Positions 7,611 through 15,604 are shown, counted from the stretch's first letter. The stretch: 16,268 nucleotides of DNA from Oribacterium sp. UBA6992 (GCA_002449915.1 DJXY01000098.1:1-16268), one strand, 5' to 3'. The notes: a model not told the origin generated them from the letters alone. Translations and numbers: made by a program.

Positions 7611-9233
7611 TTACTGAATTTTTGGCCCATCATAAACATTTCTGTCTCTGAGATAATTTGGAAGCAGCTTCGGCGATACCTTGTCTGTCTCAATTCCAGC
7701 TTCCTTTAAGGACTCCTCAAATTTACTTACATGGCTGAGCGTCAGCCTGCCATTCTTTACGTTCTTAACCTTCTGTCCGGCAGCCTTACCTGCATCACGT
7801 CCAAAGACGATGACATCCAGGAGCGAATTGCCCATCAGACGGTTGCGTCCATGCACGCCCCCGGTCACTTCACCGGCTGCATAGAGATTTTCCACCGTTG
7901 TCATGCAGTCTGTATCGATCTCCAGACCACCGTTTTGATAATGCAGGGTCGGATATACCAGGATCGGCTCCTTACGCATATCGATGCCACGCTTCTCAAA
8001 CATACGGTACATTGCCGGGATTCTTGCCTCAATGGTGCCCTCCCCGTTGATCAGCTCGATCATCGGGCTGTCAAGCCATACTGCCTGTCCATGCCCCGTA
8101 TCGACACCCTTGCCCCGGTCTCCGGTTTCGCGAATGATGGCAGCCGCTTCCACATCACGGGTCTCCAAAGGATGTACAAAGACCTCACCATCACAGTTCA
8201 CAAGCTTTGCGCCGAGACTTCTTACCTTCTCCGTTACCAGCGCACCGAAAATCTGCTCCGGATATGCCGCACCGGTCGGATGGTACTGTAGTGTGTCCTC
8301 ATAAAGGAGCTTTGCGCCTGCCCGGTAGCCAAGTACAAGACCGTCAGCTGTTGCACCGTAGTGGTTGGAAGTCGGGAAGCCCTGATAGTGCATTCTGCCC
8401 GCGCCGCCGGTTGCCAGGATCACTGCCTTGGCACGTACAACGATCAGCTCGTCCGTTTCCATATTGATAAAGACCGCACCGGCAGCCTTACCTTCCTCAT
8501 CCTTGATGATCTCTACCGCTGCTGTAAAATCAAGGATCGGGATCTTACGGTTCAGAACCTCATCCCGCAGTGTCCGCATGATCTCCATCCCGGTGTAGTC
8601 ACGGCAGGCATGCATTCTCTTGCGTGACGTACCGCCGCCATGGGTCGTGATCATCGTGCCGTCATCGGTCTTATCAAATTCCACACCCAGCTGATTCAGC
8701 CACTGGATATCCTCCGGCGCTTCATTGACAAGCTTGGCTACAAGCTCTTTTTTAGCTGCAAAATGACCACCGCCATAGGCATCCAGGAAATGCTGCATCG
8801 GGCTGTCGCCCTCCTTGTCCGCTGCCTGGATACCGCCCTCTGCCATCATGGTGTTGGCATCTCCCGGGCGGAGCTTGGTACAGATTAAAACCCTGGCGCC
8901 TGCCTCATCTGCCTCAATCGCAGCCGAGCAGCCGGCACCGCCACCGCCGATAACCAGCACATCTGTCTCATAATCCGGATGCTCCAGATCCACATCCCCC
9001 TCATGCACTCTTGCATGTGCCTGCAGCATATCCGCAAGCTCATGCGGTGCCTTGTCTCCGGCATTTACGCCGATTTTAAGCTTTTCAAACTGATCCTCAC
9101 GGTAATCCGGATGATATGCCTTGAGCAGTGCATCCTTTTCATCCGCTGTCATGCGCACGGGCTCCATGGCAGCATTTTCTTTTCTTTTAGCCTCTACCTT
9201 GCGGATCGATTCCTGAAATTTTTCCGGATACAT
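7611..9233 (-). CDS. frdA: Soluble fumarate reductase flavoprotein subunit (FrdA/TfrA-like)
   Basis: A 540-residue FAD enzyme of the succinate dehydrogenase/fumarate reductase family, predicted to reduce fumarate to succinate in the cytoplasm. The FAD motif GGGGAG is at 96-101, after an unusual amino extension of about 90 residues. Active-site hallmarks are present: THGGG (197-201), TLQYHPTG (314-321), TRDVEAAAI with the likely proton-transfer Arg (358-366), HYQNGG (431-436) and GRNRLMGNSL (462-471). The covalent-flavin His of membrane FrdA (SHT) is replaced by Asn127 (ANT), so FAD should be bound non-covalently. A longer reading from TTG at 9254 is possible. I chose ATG 9233 because AGGAG (9244-9240) lies 6 nt before it. 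It follows frdB with a 10-nt gap. L-aspartate oxidase is the main alternative, disfavoured by the adjacent iron-sulfur subunit and malate dehydrogenase. Confidence 0.87.
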   Translation of the reverse strand: MYPEKFQESIRKVEAKRKENAAMEPVRMTADEKDALLKAYHPDYREDQFEKLKIGVNAGDKAPHELADMLQAHARVHEGDVDLEHPDYETDVLVIGGGGAGCSAAIEADEAGARVLICTKLRPGDANTMMAEGGIQAADKEGDSPMQHFLDAYGGGHFAAKKELVAKLVNEAPEDIQWLNQLGVEFDKTDDGTMITTHGGGTSRKRMHACRDYTGMEIMRTLRDEVLNRKIPILDFTAAVEIIKDEEGKAAGAVFINMETDELIVVRAKAVILATGGAGRMHYQGFPTSNHYGATADGLVLGYRAGAKLLYEDTLQYHPTGAAYPEQIFGALVTEKVRSLGAKLVNCDGEVFVHPLETRDVEAAAIIRETGDRGKGVDTGHGQAVWLDSPMIELINGEGTIEARIPAMYRMFEKRGIDMRKEPILVYPTLHYQNGGLEIDTDCMTTVENLYAAGEVTGGVHGRNRLMGNSLLDVIVFGRDAGKAAGQKVKNVKNGRLTLSHVSKFEESLKEAGIETDKVSPKLLPNYLRDRNVYDGPKIQ

Positions 9234-9239
9234 ATCTCT

Positions 9240-9244
9240 CTCCT
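9240..9244 (-). promoter_or_regulatory. Ribosome binding site deciding the frdA start
   Basis: AGGAG is 6 nt upstream of ATG 9233. It overlaps the stop of frdB and argues against the TTG start at 9254. Confidence 0.7.
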
Positions 9245-9921
9245 CACTTCTCAATCACGCGGTTGTTGTACAGTTCCTTAAGCTCCTCATCAGACTTGCT
9301 CATGAGGTCCTTCATCGCCTGCTCATAATCGCCGTTCCAGATTTCCTTTACTCTCTTTTCAAGATGTCCGGATTTCGGCTCAAGATAGCGTCCGTTAAGA
9401 CGTCTCGCAAGCATTGCCACCTGAGGATGAGAGATCCCCGCCGGACAGCGGCTGGAGCAGATGCCGCACATCACACAGTCAAAGGAGAGCTCTGCGCATT
9501 TTGTAAAATCGCCTCTCTGGGCATACGCGATATACTGCATGGGATTCAGTCCCTGTGGGCACGCTTTAGTGCAGGCATTGCAGCCGATGCAGGCGTAGAT
9601 TTCCGGATACAGCTGCATCATGAGCTGCTGCTCCGGCTTTACCTTCTCAATATCATAAATCTGCTTTACCAGCGGAAAAAACGGAAGTGTAGCCACATAC
9701 ATGTTGTCCTCTACCTTGGTCTGGCAGGCAAGACACATCTTTAATTCCTGCTGTCCGCCAATACGGTAAATCGTCGCGCACGCACCACAGAAACCATTGC
9801 GGCAGCCGCAGCCGCGCTTCAGCTGATAGCCGGCGTATTCCATTGCCGTCATGATCGTAAGACTGTCCGGAACCTCATATTTCTTGCCGAACAGATAGAT
9901 ATTTACCATCTTGTTGTCCAT
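9244..9921 (-). CDS. frdB: Fumarate reductase iron-sulfur subunit (FrdB/SdhB/TfrB-like)
   Basis: A 225-residue electron-transfer subunit. The amino half is a plant-type [2Fe-2S] ferredoxin domain with CGCRNGFCGAC (Cys38, 40, 45, 48) and CLAC (63-66). The carboxyl half has two CxxCxxCxxxCP sites, CIGCNACTKACP (111-122) and CVMCGICSSRCP (149-160). It should pass electrons to the FrdA flavin. No membrane-anchor subunit gene accompanies it. The thiol:fumarate reductase TfrB of methanogens carries a fused HdrB-like cysteine-rich domain. That domain is absent here, but a separate hdrB lies in the same operon. The frame extends to 10014 inside flxA. I chose ATG 9921 because GGAGG (9931-9927) lies 5 nt upstream and the ferredoxin domain starts normally there. 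It begins 19 nt after the flxA stop. Confidence 0.87.
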   Translation of the reverse strand: MDNKMVNIYLFGKKYEVPDSLTIMTAMEYAGYQLKRGCGCRNGFCGACATIYRIGGQQELKMCLACQTKVEDNMYVATLPFFPLVKQIYDIEKVKPEQQLMMQLYPEIYACIGCNACTKACPQGLNPMQYIAYAQRGDFTKCAELSFDCVMCGICSSRCPAGISHPQVAMLARRLNGRYLEPKSGHLEKRVKEIWNGDYEQAMKDLMSKSDEELKELYNNRVIEK

Positions 9922-9926
9922 AATAT

Positions 9927-9931
9927 CCTCC
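9927..9931 (-). promoter_or_regulatory. Ribosome binding site deciding the frdB start
   Basis: GGAGG with a 5-nt spacer to ATG 9921. It lies in the short gap after flxA and makes the 31-codon longer reading unlikely. Confidence 0.75.
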
Positions 9932-9940
9932 ACCGTAAGA

Positions 9941-10768
9941 TCAGTACTCATCCGGAAGCTCACCGAGCTCGTCAAAGCTGAATACCGGGCCATCCTTGCA
10001 GACATATTTATCACCGATGTTGCAGCGTCCGCACTTGCCGATTCCGCACTTCATACGCATTTCCATCGTAGTAAACACCTGGGAATCCGTAAATCCCAGC
10101 GCTTTAAGTCCCTGCAGCGTAAAATGAATCATCACCGGCGGACCGCATATGACCGCCGTCTCCGTCGTCGGGAAGTTGAGCTCCTGCACGTAGTTCGGTA
10201 CAAAACCGACGTGACCGTCCCAGCCCTCCTCCTCGCGGTCAATCGTGAGGTAGACATTCATATCCTTTTCCTGCATCCACTCGTTTGTAATCTCCTCGAG
10301 ATCAACGAGATCCTCCTTGGATCGGGAACCGTATACGATGTCAATGTGACCATAGTTCTCGCGCTTGGCACGGACGTAATTAATTACCGAGTGCAAAGGT
10401 GCAAGTCCGATGCCTCCGGCAATAAATAACAGATCCCGCCCCTTAAAGGTCGTATCCACCGGGAAGCCGTTGCCATAGGGACCACGCACCAGAATCTCCT
10501 GTCCTGTTTCCATGGCATGCAGCCAGCTGGTCAGTACACCGACCTTTTTGATGGAAAATTCCATATATTCTTCCACCGTCGGACTGGAAGTGATCGAAAT
10601 CATGGCTTCACCTATACCAGGCACAGACAGCATCGCGCACTGTCCGGGGATATGCTCAAACAATTTCCTGCCGTCAGTTCCGACCACACGGAAGGTCTTT
10701 ACATCCGGTGTTTCCTGCCGGATCTCCGTGACAACACCGACCTTAGGAATCAGTTCTTCTTTCTGCAT
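9941..10768 (-). CDS. flxA: FAD/NAD(P)H-binding oxidoreductase, FlxA-like
   Basis: A 275-residue ferredoxin-reductase-type protein that probably oxidises NAD(P)H and feeds electrons into the Flx-Hdr complex. Residues about 5-100 form the FAD barrel, with AMISITSSP in place of the usual flavin RxxS and RGPYGNGFP (95-103). The nucleotide-binding half starts at LLFIAGGIGLAPL (113-125) and includes AVICGPPVM. The carboxyl tail has CGIGKCGRC plus Cys257 (Cys241, 246, 249, 257), a [2Fe-2S] site as in PyrK and AsrB-type proteins. The longer frame to 10837 was rejected. ATG 10768 overlaps the flxB stop as TAATG and has GGAGGAGG 7 nt upstream. AsrB of sulfite reductase is a close relative, but no AsrC follows. 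Confidence 0.85.
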   Translation of the reverse strand: MQKEELIPKVGVVTEIRQETPDVKTFRVVGTDGRKLFEHIPGQCAMLSVPGIGEAMISITSSPTVEEYMEFSIKKVGVLTSWLHAMETGQEILVRGPYGNGFPVDTTFKGRDLLFIAGGIGLAPLHSVINYVRAKRENYGHIDIVYGSRSKEDLVDLEEITNEWMQEKDMNVYLTIDREEEGWDGHVGFVPNYVQELNFPTTETAVICGPPVMIHFTLQGLKALGFTDSQVFTTMEMRMKCGIGKCGRCNIGDKYVCKDGPVFSFDELGELPDEY

Positions 10769-11805
10769 TATGCATCCTCCTCCATGGCCTTCATGACCTT
10801 GACAATGTTCATATGGATCGGGCAGCGCCTTAAGCACCGTCCGCAGCCGACGCAGCTGTAAATACCATCATTGCGGATCGGATAATAAACAAGCTTATGC
10901 ATAAATCTCTGCCGGAAGCGCTCAAGCTGCGTCTTCCGCGGCGTGCCGGCCGCCATCATTGTGAAATCCTTGTACATGCAGCTGTCCCAGCAGCGGTAGC
11001 GCTCTACACCATGACCGCTGTCAAAATCCTCGATATCAAAACATTGACAGGTCGGGCAGACAAAGGTACAGGATCCGCAGCCAAGGCACTTGTCCGAGAG
11101 CTCCTTCCAGATCGGAGCGTTAAAAATCTCAAGCTCCTTGTCACGGTTATCTGTCGGCTTCAGGCTGTAAAGCGGCATCCGCTTCTGGATTTCATGGACT
11201 CTTTGCTGCTCTGCTTCTACTTCCTGGACTGCTGCATCATCTGCTGCAGCGCCAAGCGCCGCAAGGTCGAGACTCTGAAGCAGCTTCTCTCCCTTTTCCG
11301 TGATCCCCTCAAGATACACATTACCATTGGCAATCCACATCCGGGCATCCCCGTCCGGCTTTGCCGCATCGATACCAAAGCTATGGCAGAAGCAGGTTTC
11401 GGAAGGTTCGGAGCAGGCAAAGCTCACAACGGTTGCATGTTTCCTTCTATCCTCATAATAGGTATCCACCGGATCCGCCAGAAATACACGGTCCAGCACA
11501 TCAAAGGAACGCACATCGCAGGCACGCACACCAAAGATGCAGTAATCCTCGGTCTCTGTCCGCTGATCCATTACCTCGATTTTTTTACCTTCCATACGGA
11601 ACTTTGCCATCGGCTGTACCTGAGGGAAGAAAAAGTCCTTGGCAGACCGCAGTGTATTAAGCTTTAACGACATCACCTTGCCCGGTGCATACTCCTCATA
11701 TACAGAAAGCTTATCGGATTTGTCCACCGGAATGTACAGTTTTTCCTGCTCCGAAATCTGCTGTAAAAGCTCCGGCAGCTTTTCACTGGAAATCCTCGTA
11801 ATCAT
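10768..11805 (-). CDS. flxB: 4Fe-4S dicluster electron-transfer protein, FlxB-like (AsrA family)
   Basis: A 345-residue cytoplasmic iron-sulfur protein resembling anaerobic sulfite reductase subunit A and FlxB. The amino two-thirds has FGVRACDVRSFDVLDRVF (91-108) and a Cys-rich stretch CSEPSETCFC (131-140), both typical of this family. The carboxyl third holds two ferredoxin sites, CLGCGSCTFVCP (240-251) and CVGCGRCLRRCP (318-329). Between them lie CQC (253-255) and RCWDSC (271-276), extra cysteines that may bind another cluster. It should carry electrons between the FlxA flavin and the rest of the complex. The ATG shares one base with the flxC stop (TGATG) and GGGGGA lies about 9 nt upstream. 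It is followed by flxA in a TAATG overlap. Confidence 0.83.
   Translation of the reverse strand: MITRISSEKLPELLQQISEQEKLYIPVDKSDKLSVYEEYAPGKVMSLKLNTLRSAKDFFFPQVQPMAKFRMEGKKIEVMDQRTETEDYCIFGVRACDVRSFDVLDRVFLADPVDTYYEDRRKHATVVSFACSEPSETCFCHSFGIDAAKPDGDARMWIANGNVYLEGITEKGEKLLQSLDLAALGAAADDAAVQEVEAEQQRVHEIQKRMPLYSLKPTDNRDKELEIFNAPIWKELSDKCLGCGSCTFVCPTCQCFDIEDFDSGHGVERYRCWDSCMYKDFTMMAAGTPRKTQLERFRQRFMHKLVYYPIRNDGIYSCVGCGRCLRRCPIHMNIVKVMKAMEEDA
10776..10783 (-). promoter_or_regulatory. Ribosome binding site deciding the flxA start
   Basis: GGAGGAGG within the last codons of flxB, 7 nt before ATG 10768. It supports the shorter FlxA over the 298-residue reading from 10837. Confidence 0.75.
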
Positions 11806-12779
11806 CAGTGAATTCCCCCTTTCTGTACGATGGATGGCTCGGCATCATTTTGCTCTGTAAATGCCGATAGCGGGCTCATCTGTCCCTCGGTCTCACCCGC
11901 CTGATAGTCGCCGTAGAGTGTGTCAATATCTTTAATGAACTTACGGTTTAAAAGATGCAGCGGGATGTGCTCCGGGCAGACCCGGGAGCATTCGCCACAG
12001 TCCGTACAGCGTCCGGCAACATGGAAGGCACGGATGATATGGAAGTTGGCATCCTCAAAATCATTGGATGCCGCCTTGGAAAATACGCCCGACTTCGGGT
12101 TGTCAAACACGCAGAGCTCGCAGGTACACGCCGGGCAGACATTACGGCATGCATTGCAGCGGATACAGCGGGACAGTTCCCCCTGCCAGAAGCTAAAGCG
12201 CTCCTCCGGGGTCATTGCTTCCAACTTCTCCACTTCATCAAATCTGTGGGAGTCCAGCACCTCGCCCTCCGGTCCAAGCAGCTCATCGTAGACCACATGT
12301 TTCCGGCTCTTGCAGTTCCTGCACCGCTCGTCCTCCGCCTTGTCAAAGGCAATCCGCTTCTCACCATACACCGTCTGGCAAACCAGCTCGTCACCGTCCT
12401 TCTGTACGTTTAGGATACCGTGAATGCCGGCGTCATGCAGTGTTTCCGCGCTCACCTTGCCATCACATTCAATCCCGATGGCATAGATATGGTCTCTCAC
12501 AAGTCTATGCTCTGTCATCAGCTGATTAAAGCTGTAGGTATCACAGGGTTTTAAAAAGACGGCAATCTTACCTTCCTTCTGAGACTCGGCGATCAGATAC
12601 TTGGAGAGGTTGGCTCCGCAGAAATCGTTATACACAAAATTCTTTTTTACATCTTCAGCGCTCTCAAAGACCGTCGGAGTGATATCGTAAAAAAAGTCAC
12701 CGGCCGACCAGCCCAGAACCCGGTTCACGGTTCCATCCGCGAGCAGGTCACATGCGCGTTTTATCAGTTCGTCCTGCAT
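11805..12779 (-). CDS. flxC: 4Fe-4S dicluster protein, FlxC-like
   Basis: A 324-residue iron-sulfur protein of the FlxC class, distantly like the F420-reducing hydrogenase beta subunit family. The amino part shows NDFCGANLSKYL (51-62), FLKPCDTYSFNQL (75-87) and CRNC (153-156). The carboxyl part has two ferredoxin sites, CIRCNACRNVCP (205-216), followed by a further CTCELC (218-223), and CTDCGECSRVCP (258-269). It presumably relays electrons within the Flx module. ATG 12779 has GGAGG 7 nt upstream and overlaps the end of the flxD frame by 16 nt. The last 35 residues are polar and probably disordered. The role rests mainly on gene context. Confidence 0.8.
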   Translation of the reverse strand: MQDELIKRACDLLADGTVNRVLGWSAGDFFYDITPTVFESAEDVKKNFVYNDFCGANLSKYLIAESQKEGKIAVFLKPCDTYSFNQLMTEHRLVRDHIYAIGIECDGKVSAETLHDAGIHGILNVQKDGDELVCQTVYGEKRIAFDKAEDERCRNCKSRKHVVYDELLGPEGEVLDSHRFDEVEKLEAMTPEERFSFWQGELSRCIRCNACRNVCPACTCELCVFDNPKSGVFSKAASNDFEDANFHIIRAFHVAGRCTDCGECSRVCPEHIPLHLLNRKFIKDIDTLYGDYQAGETEGQMSPLSAFTEQNDAEPSIVQKGGIH

Positions 12780-13213
12780 CTTAAATCCTCCAGTCTTCTT
12801 GAGGGGCCAAGCTCTGTGATCTGTCCGACAAAGTCATTCATGACATCCACAAATCTCTGACCCTCTGCTGCCGATACCCATTCCACTCTCGTGCGCTCCT
12901 TCTCAATGCCAAGGAAATCCAGCATGGAGAAAAGCAACGTCATGCGGCGTCTGGTATGATAGTTTCCGGTCATATAATGGCAGTCTCCGGGATGGCATCC
13001 ACAGAGGATCACGCCATCAGCCCCCCGCTGAAACGCCCGTAAAATAAACATCGGATTGATCCTGCAGGAGCAGGGAACACGGATGATTTTTACATTCGCC
13101 GGATAGCTTAAACGGTTGGTTCCCGCCAGATCCGCACCGGAGTAAGAGCACCAGTTACAGCAGAACGCGATGATCTTAGGCTCCCAGTTCTCATTGTCAC
13201 TTGTCATCTGCAT
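12764..13213 (-). CDS. flxD: MvhD/FlxD-like [2Fe-2S] protein
   Basis: A 149-residue MvhD-family protein, the adaptor that docks an electron-input module on HdrA. The family marks are all present: CCNWCSYSGADLAG (18-31), IIRVPCSCRINP (43-54) and GADGVILCGCHPGDCHY (64-80), then GNYHTRRR (83-90). The second motif normally reads C-S/T-G-R. Here it is CSCR, so Cys50 is additional. The ATG at 13213 overlaps the end of hdrA by 10 nt and has GGAGGT 9 nt upstream. A second in-frame ATG at 13207 forms a 4-nt ATGA overlap but has a poorer spacing of 15. The gene sits between hdrA and flxC, as expected for a HdrA-Flx connector. Confidence 0.9.
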   Translation of the reverse strand: MQMTSDNENWEPKIIAFCCNWCSYSGADLAGTNRLSYPANVKIIRVPCSCRINPMFILRAFQRGADGVILCGCHPGDCHYMTGNYHTRRRMTLLFSMLDFLGIEKERTRVEWVSAAEGQRFVDVMNDFVGQITELGPSRRLEDLRCRTN

Positions 13214-15198
13214 AATGCATCTACCTCCGCCATAATCTCACTGTTGGAAAATCCATTCAGATCCATGGCACCACTCGGGCAGGTAACCGTGCAGGCACCG
13301 CAGCCCTGACATACCGCCGGATTGACCTCCGCAACACGCCGTACCTTGGTGGTACGATCCGGCATACGGAACTCCTTGTCAACATAGGTGATAGCGCCAT
13401 ACGGGCAGACATCCGCGCACTGCGAGCATCCCGTACACATCATCTCATCAGAATGCGCTACGCACGGATTGCCGGCGAGCTTATCCTTGGACAGAAGTCC
13501 GATCACCTTGCTTGCCGCAGCACCAGCCTGCGCAACGGTCTCCGGGATATCCTTCGGTCCCTGGCAGACACCGGAAAGGAATACACCTGCCGTCGGGCTC
13601 TCCACCGGACGAAGCTTCGGATGTGCCTCGGTAAACCAGTCATTGGTATCCATGGACGCTGTCAGCAGTGTCGCAAGATGACGCGCGCTGTGACTCGGCT
13701 CAATCGCCGCCGCCAGCACCACCATATCCGCATTGATGGTCAGCTGCTCATTCATAAGAAGGTCGGAAGCCTGTACGATAAGCTTTCCGTTTTCCGGTGT
13801 TACCTTGCCGACGGCACCCTTGATATAGTGAACTCCATACTGCTCCACTGCACGACGATAAAACTCATCAAAGTTCTTGCCCGGTGTACGGACATCAATA
13901 TAGAAGACATAAATATCCGTGTCAGGATAGTGATCCTTGGTCAGCATGGCATGCTTTGCCGTATACATACAGCAGATCTTGGAACAATACGGCTTACCAC
14001 CTCTGGTGGAGTCGCATTCACGGGATCCGACACACTGTACAAAGACAATGGTCTTAGGCCGCTTATGGTCAGACGGACGAAGCAGCTCGCCTCCGGTCGG
14101 GCCGGCAGCATTCATAAGACGCTCATACTCAAGCGAGGTCACAACGTCCGGACTCTGGGCATAGGCATACTCGTCATACTTGGAAACATCCATGATCTCG
14201 TATCCGGTCGCCGCAACGATCGCGCCATACTCCACCTCGATCTCCTTATCCGTATCCTTGTAATTGATCGCATGCGCATCACAGACCTTGGAGCAGAGAC
14301 CGCACACACCCTTGTTAAGCATCAGGCAGTAATTCGGATCAATGGTTGCCACCTTGGGCACCGCCTGCGCAAACGGGATATAAATCGCGGTACGATTGTT
14401 AAGCCCGAGGTTAAATTCATTCGGTGCCTTTTTCATCGGACACTTTTCCGTGCAGAGACCACAGCCTGTACACTTGGTCTCATCCACATATCTTGCCTTC
14501 CGCTTGATTGTCACCTTGAAGTTGCCGACAAAACCCTTGACATCCGTCACTTCACTATAGGAATAAATGTGGATCTTGTCGTTCTGTCCGACATCTACCA
14601 TCTTGGGCGTGACAATACAGGATGAGCAGTCCAGCGTCGGGAAGGTCTTATCCAGCTGCGCCATCTTGCCGCCGATGGTCGGGTTTTTCTCTACAATATC
14701 AACATCATAGCCCGCATCCGCAATGTCCAGCGCCGTCTGCATCCCCGCAATACCGCCGCCGATGACCAGCGCCCTCTTGACAACCGGCGTTTCACCGGCA
14801 GTCAGCGGCGCATCCAGCTCCACCTTGGCAACCGCGGCCTTCATCAGGGAAATCGCCTTCTCTGTACCTACTTCCTTATCCTTATGCACCCAGGAGCACT
14901 GCTCGCGAATGTTGGCAATTTCGAGCATATACGGGTTCATGCCAATGCTGTTTACCGCCTTACGGAATGTCTTTTCATGCATTCTCGGAGAGCAGGAGCA
15001 GACCACCACGCCGGTCAGACCGTATTTCTTAACGGCATCCTTAATGAGATCCTGACCGCTCTGGGAACACATATAGGTGTAATCCGTGGCATACACAACC
15101 CCCGGCACATGGCGCGCTGCTTCGGCAACGGCCTCTACATCCACCGTTGCGGCAATATTGGTTCCGCAGTGGCAGACAAAAACACCAATTTTCTGCAT
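13204..15198 (-). CDS. hdrA: HdrA-type bifurcating flavoprotein
   Basis: A 664-residue HdrA, the FAD enzyme that in Hdr complexes splits electron pairs between a high-potential acceptor and ferredoxin. The amino domain (1-135) has CHCGTN (9-14), CSQSGQD (44-50) and CSCSPRMHE (67-75). The FAD motif GGGIAG (147-152) leads to the HdrA hallmark FPTLDCSSCIVTPKM (186-200). Ferredoxin sites follow: CTGCGLCTEKCP (243-254), Cys291 with CGLCSKVC (299-306), then CTGCSQCADVCP (588-599) and CQGCGACTVTCP (630-641). The Cys389/395/405/409/410 group is also conserved in the family. The length is the normal full HdrA. AAAGGAGAGG is just before ATG 15198, 11 nt after hdrC. No extra reductase domain is fused, so it depends on the Flx module for NAD(P)H electrons. 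Confidence 0.95.
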   Translation of the reverse strand: MQKIGVFVCHCGTNIAATVDVEAVAEAARHVPGVVYATDYTYMCSQSGQDLIKDAVKKYGLTGVVVCSCSPRMHEKTFRKAVNSIGMNPYMLEIANIREQCSWVHKDKEVGTEKAISLMKAAVAKVELDAPLTAGETPVVKRALVIGGGIAGMQTALDIADAGYDVDIVEKNPTIGGKMAQLDKTFPTLDCSSCIVTPKMVDVGQNDKIHIYSYSEVTDVKGFVGNFKVTIKRKARYVDETKCTGCGLCTEKCPMKKAPNEFNLGLNNRTAIYIPFAQAVPKVATIDPNYCLMLNKGVCGLCSKVCDAHAINYKDTDKEIEVEYGAIVAATGYEIMDVSKYDEYAYAQSPDVVTSLEYERLMNAAGPTGGELLRPSDHKRPKTIVFVQCVGSRECDSTRGGKPYCSKICCMYTAKHAMLTKDHYPDTDIYVFYIDVRTPGKNFDEFYRRAVEQYGVHYIKGAVGKVTPENGKLIVQASDLLMNEQLTINADMVVLAAAIEPSHSARHLATLLTASMDTNDWFTEAHPKLRPVESPTAGVFLSGVCQGPKDIPETVAQAGAAASKVIGLLSKDKLAGNPCVAHSDEMMCTGCSQCADVCPYGAITYVDKEFRMPDRTTKVRRVAEVNPAVCQGCGACTVTCPSGAMDLNGFSNSEIMAEVDALCR

Positions 15199-15209
15199 TT
15201 TCCTCTCCT

Positions 15210-15602
15210 TTACTTCGTGTACTTACGAAATGCCGAAACAAGCAGCTGCTGCGGCATGTCCTCTGTCAAGCGCTCCGGCACCTGATCCGGCATCAGATGA
15301 TTGCCGCCCTGCTTCCGCTCCACTGCGAGCCTGACTGCCTCAATGAGACGCGCCGGATCCACCTGTCTCGGGCAGCGCTCGATGCATGCCATGCAGGATA
15401 GACAACGGTAAATTGACTTGCTGTTCATAAGCTTGTCAAGCTTGCCGCCCTCAACCATGGCAACAAACTGATGCGGATGATACTCCATCTCGTCAAATGC
15501 CGGACAGGTCGCCGTGCAGCGGCCGCATTTCATGCACTTACGAGGATTTACTCCACTGATCTCAAGGATCTCTTCCGGCGTCACTGTATAATTAGATGCC
15601 AT
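15210..15602 (-). CDS. hdrC: HdrC-type iron-sulfur subunit
   Basis: A 130-residue subunit with two classical [4Fe-4S] sites, CMKCGRCTATCP (23-34) and CLSCMACIERCP (67-78). It begins with the HdrC-like segment around SGVNPRKC and has the family's short length. It links the HdrA clusters to HdrB. The ATG at 15602 is 2 nt after the hdrB stop, and its ribosome site AAGGAGG lies inside the last codons of hdrB, so the two are coupled. HdrA follows 11 nt later. In methanogens HdrBC reduces CoM-S-S-CoB, but the acceptor here is unlikely to be that molecule. Confidence 0.93.
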   Translation of the reverse strand: MASNYTVTPEEILEISGVNPRKCMKCGRCTATCPAFDEMEYHPHQFVAMVEGGKLDKLMNSKSIYRCLSCMACIERCPRQVDPARLIEAVRLAVERKQGGNHLMPDQVPERLTEDMPQQLLVSAFRKYTK

Positions 15603-15604
15603 AC

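Noticed and set aside
7611..9233. L-aspartate oxidase (NadB)
   Set aside because: It shares the fold and non-covalent FAD, but is next to a three-cluster FrdB and an MDH and not to nadA/nadC.
10897..11667. 256-codon open frame on the plus strand opposite flxB
   Set aside because: Antisense to a conserved iron-sulfur protein, with no family features.
9941..11805. Anaerobic sulfite reductase AsrA/AsrB pair
   Set aside because: The two proteins resemble AsrA and AsrB, but no AsrC sirohaem subunit follows. HdrA, MvhD and FlxC neighbours fit FlxA/FlxB instead.
13453..14625. 390-codon open frame on the plus strand opposite hdrA
   Set aside because: It is antisense to a strongly recognised HdrA. 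Its protein matches no family I know, and it has no ribosome site or operon context.
12764..15602. Hydrogenase-linked MvhADG-HdrABC complex
   Set aside because: No NiFe or FeFe hydrogenase subunit is in the window, and the MvhD-like gene leads into Flx genes with an NAD(P)H-binding FlxA.
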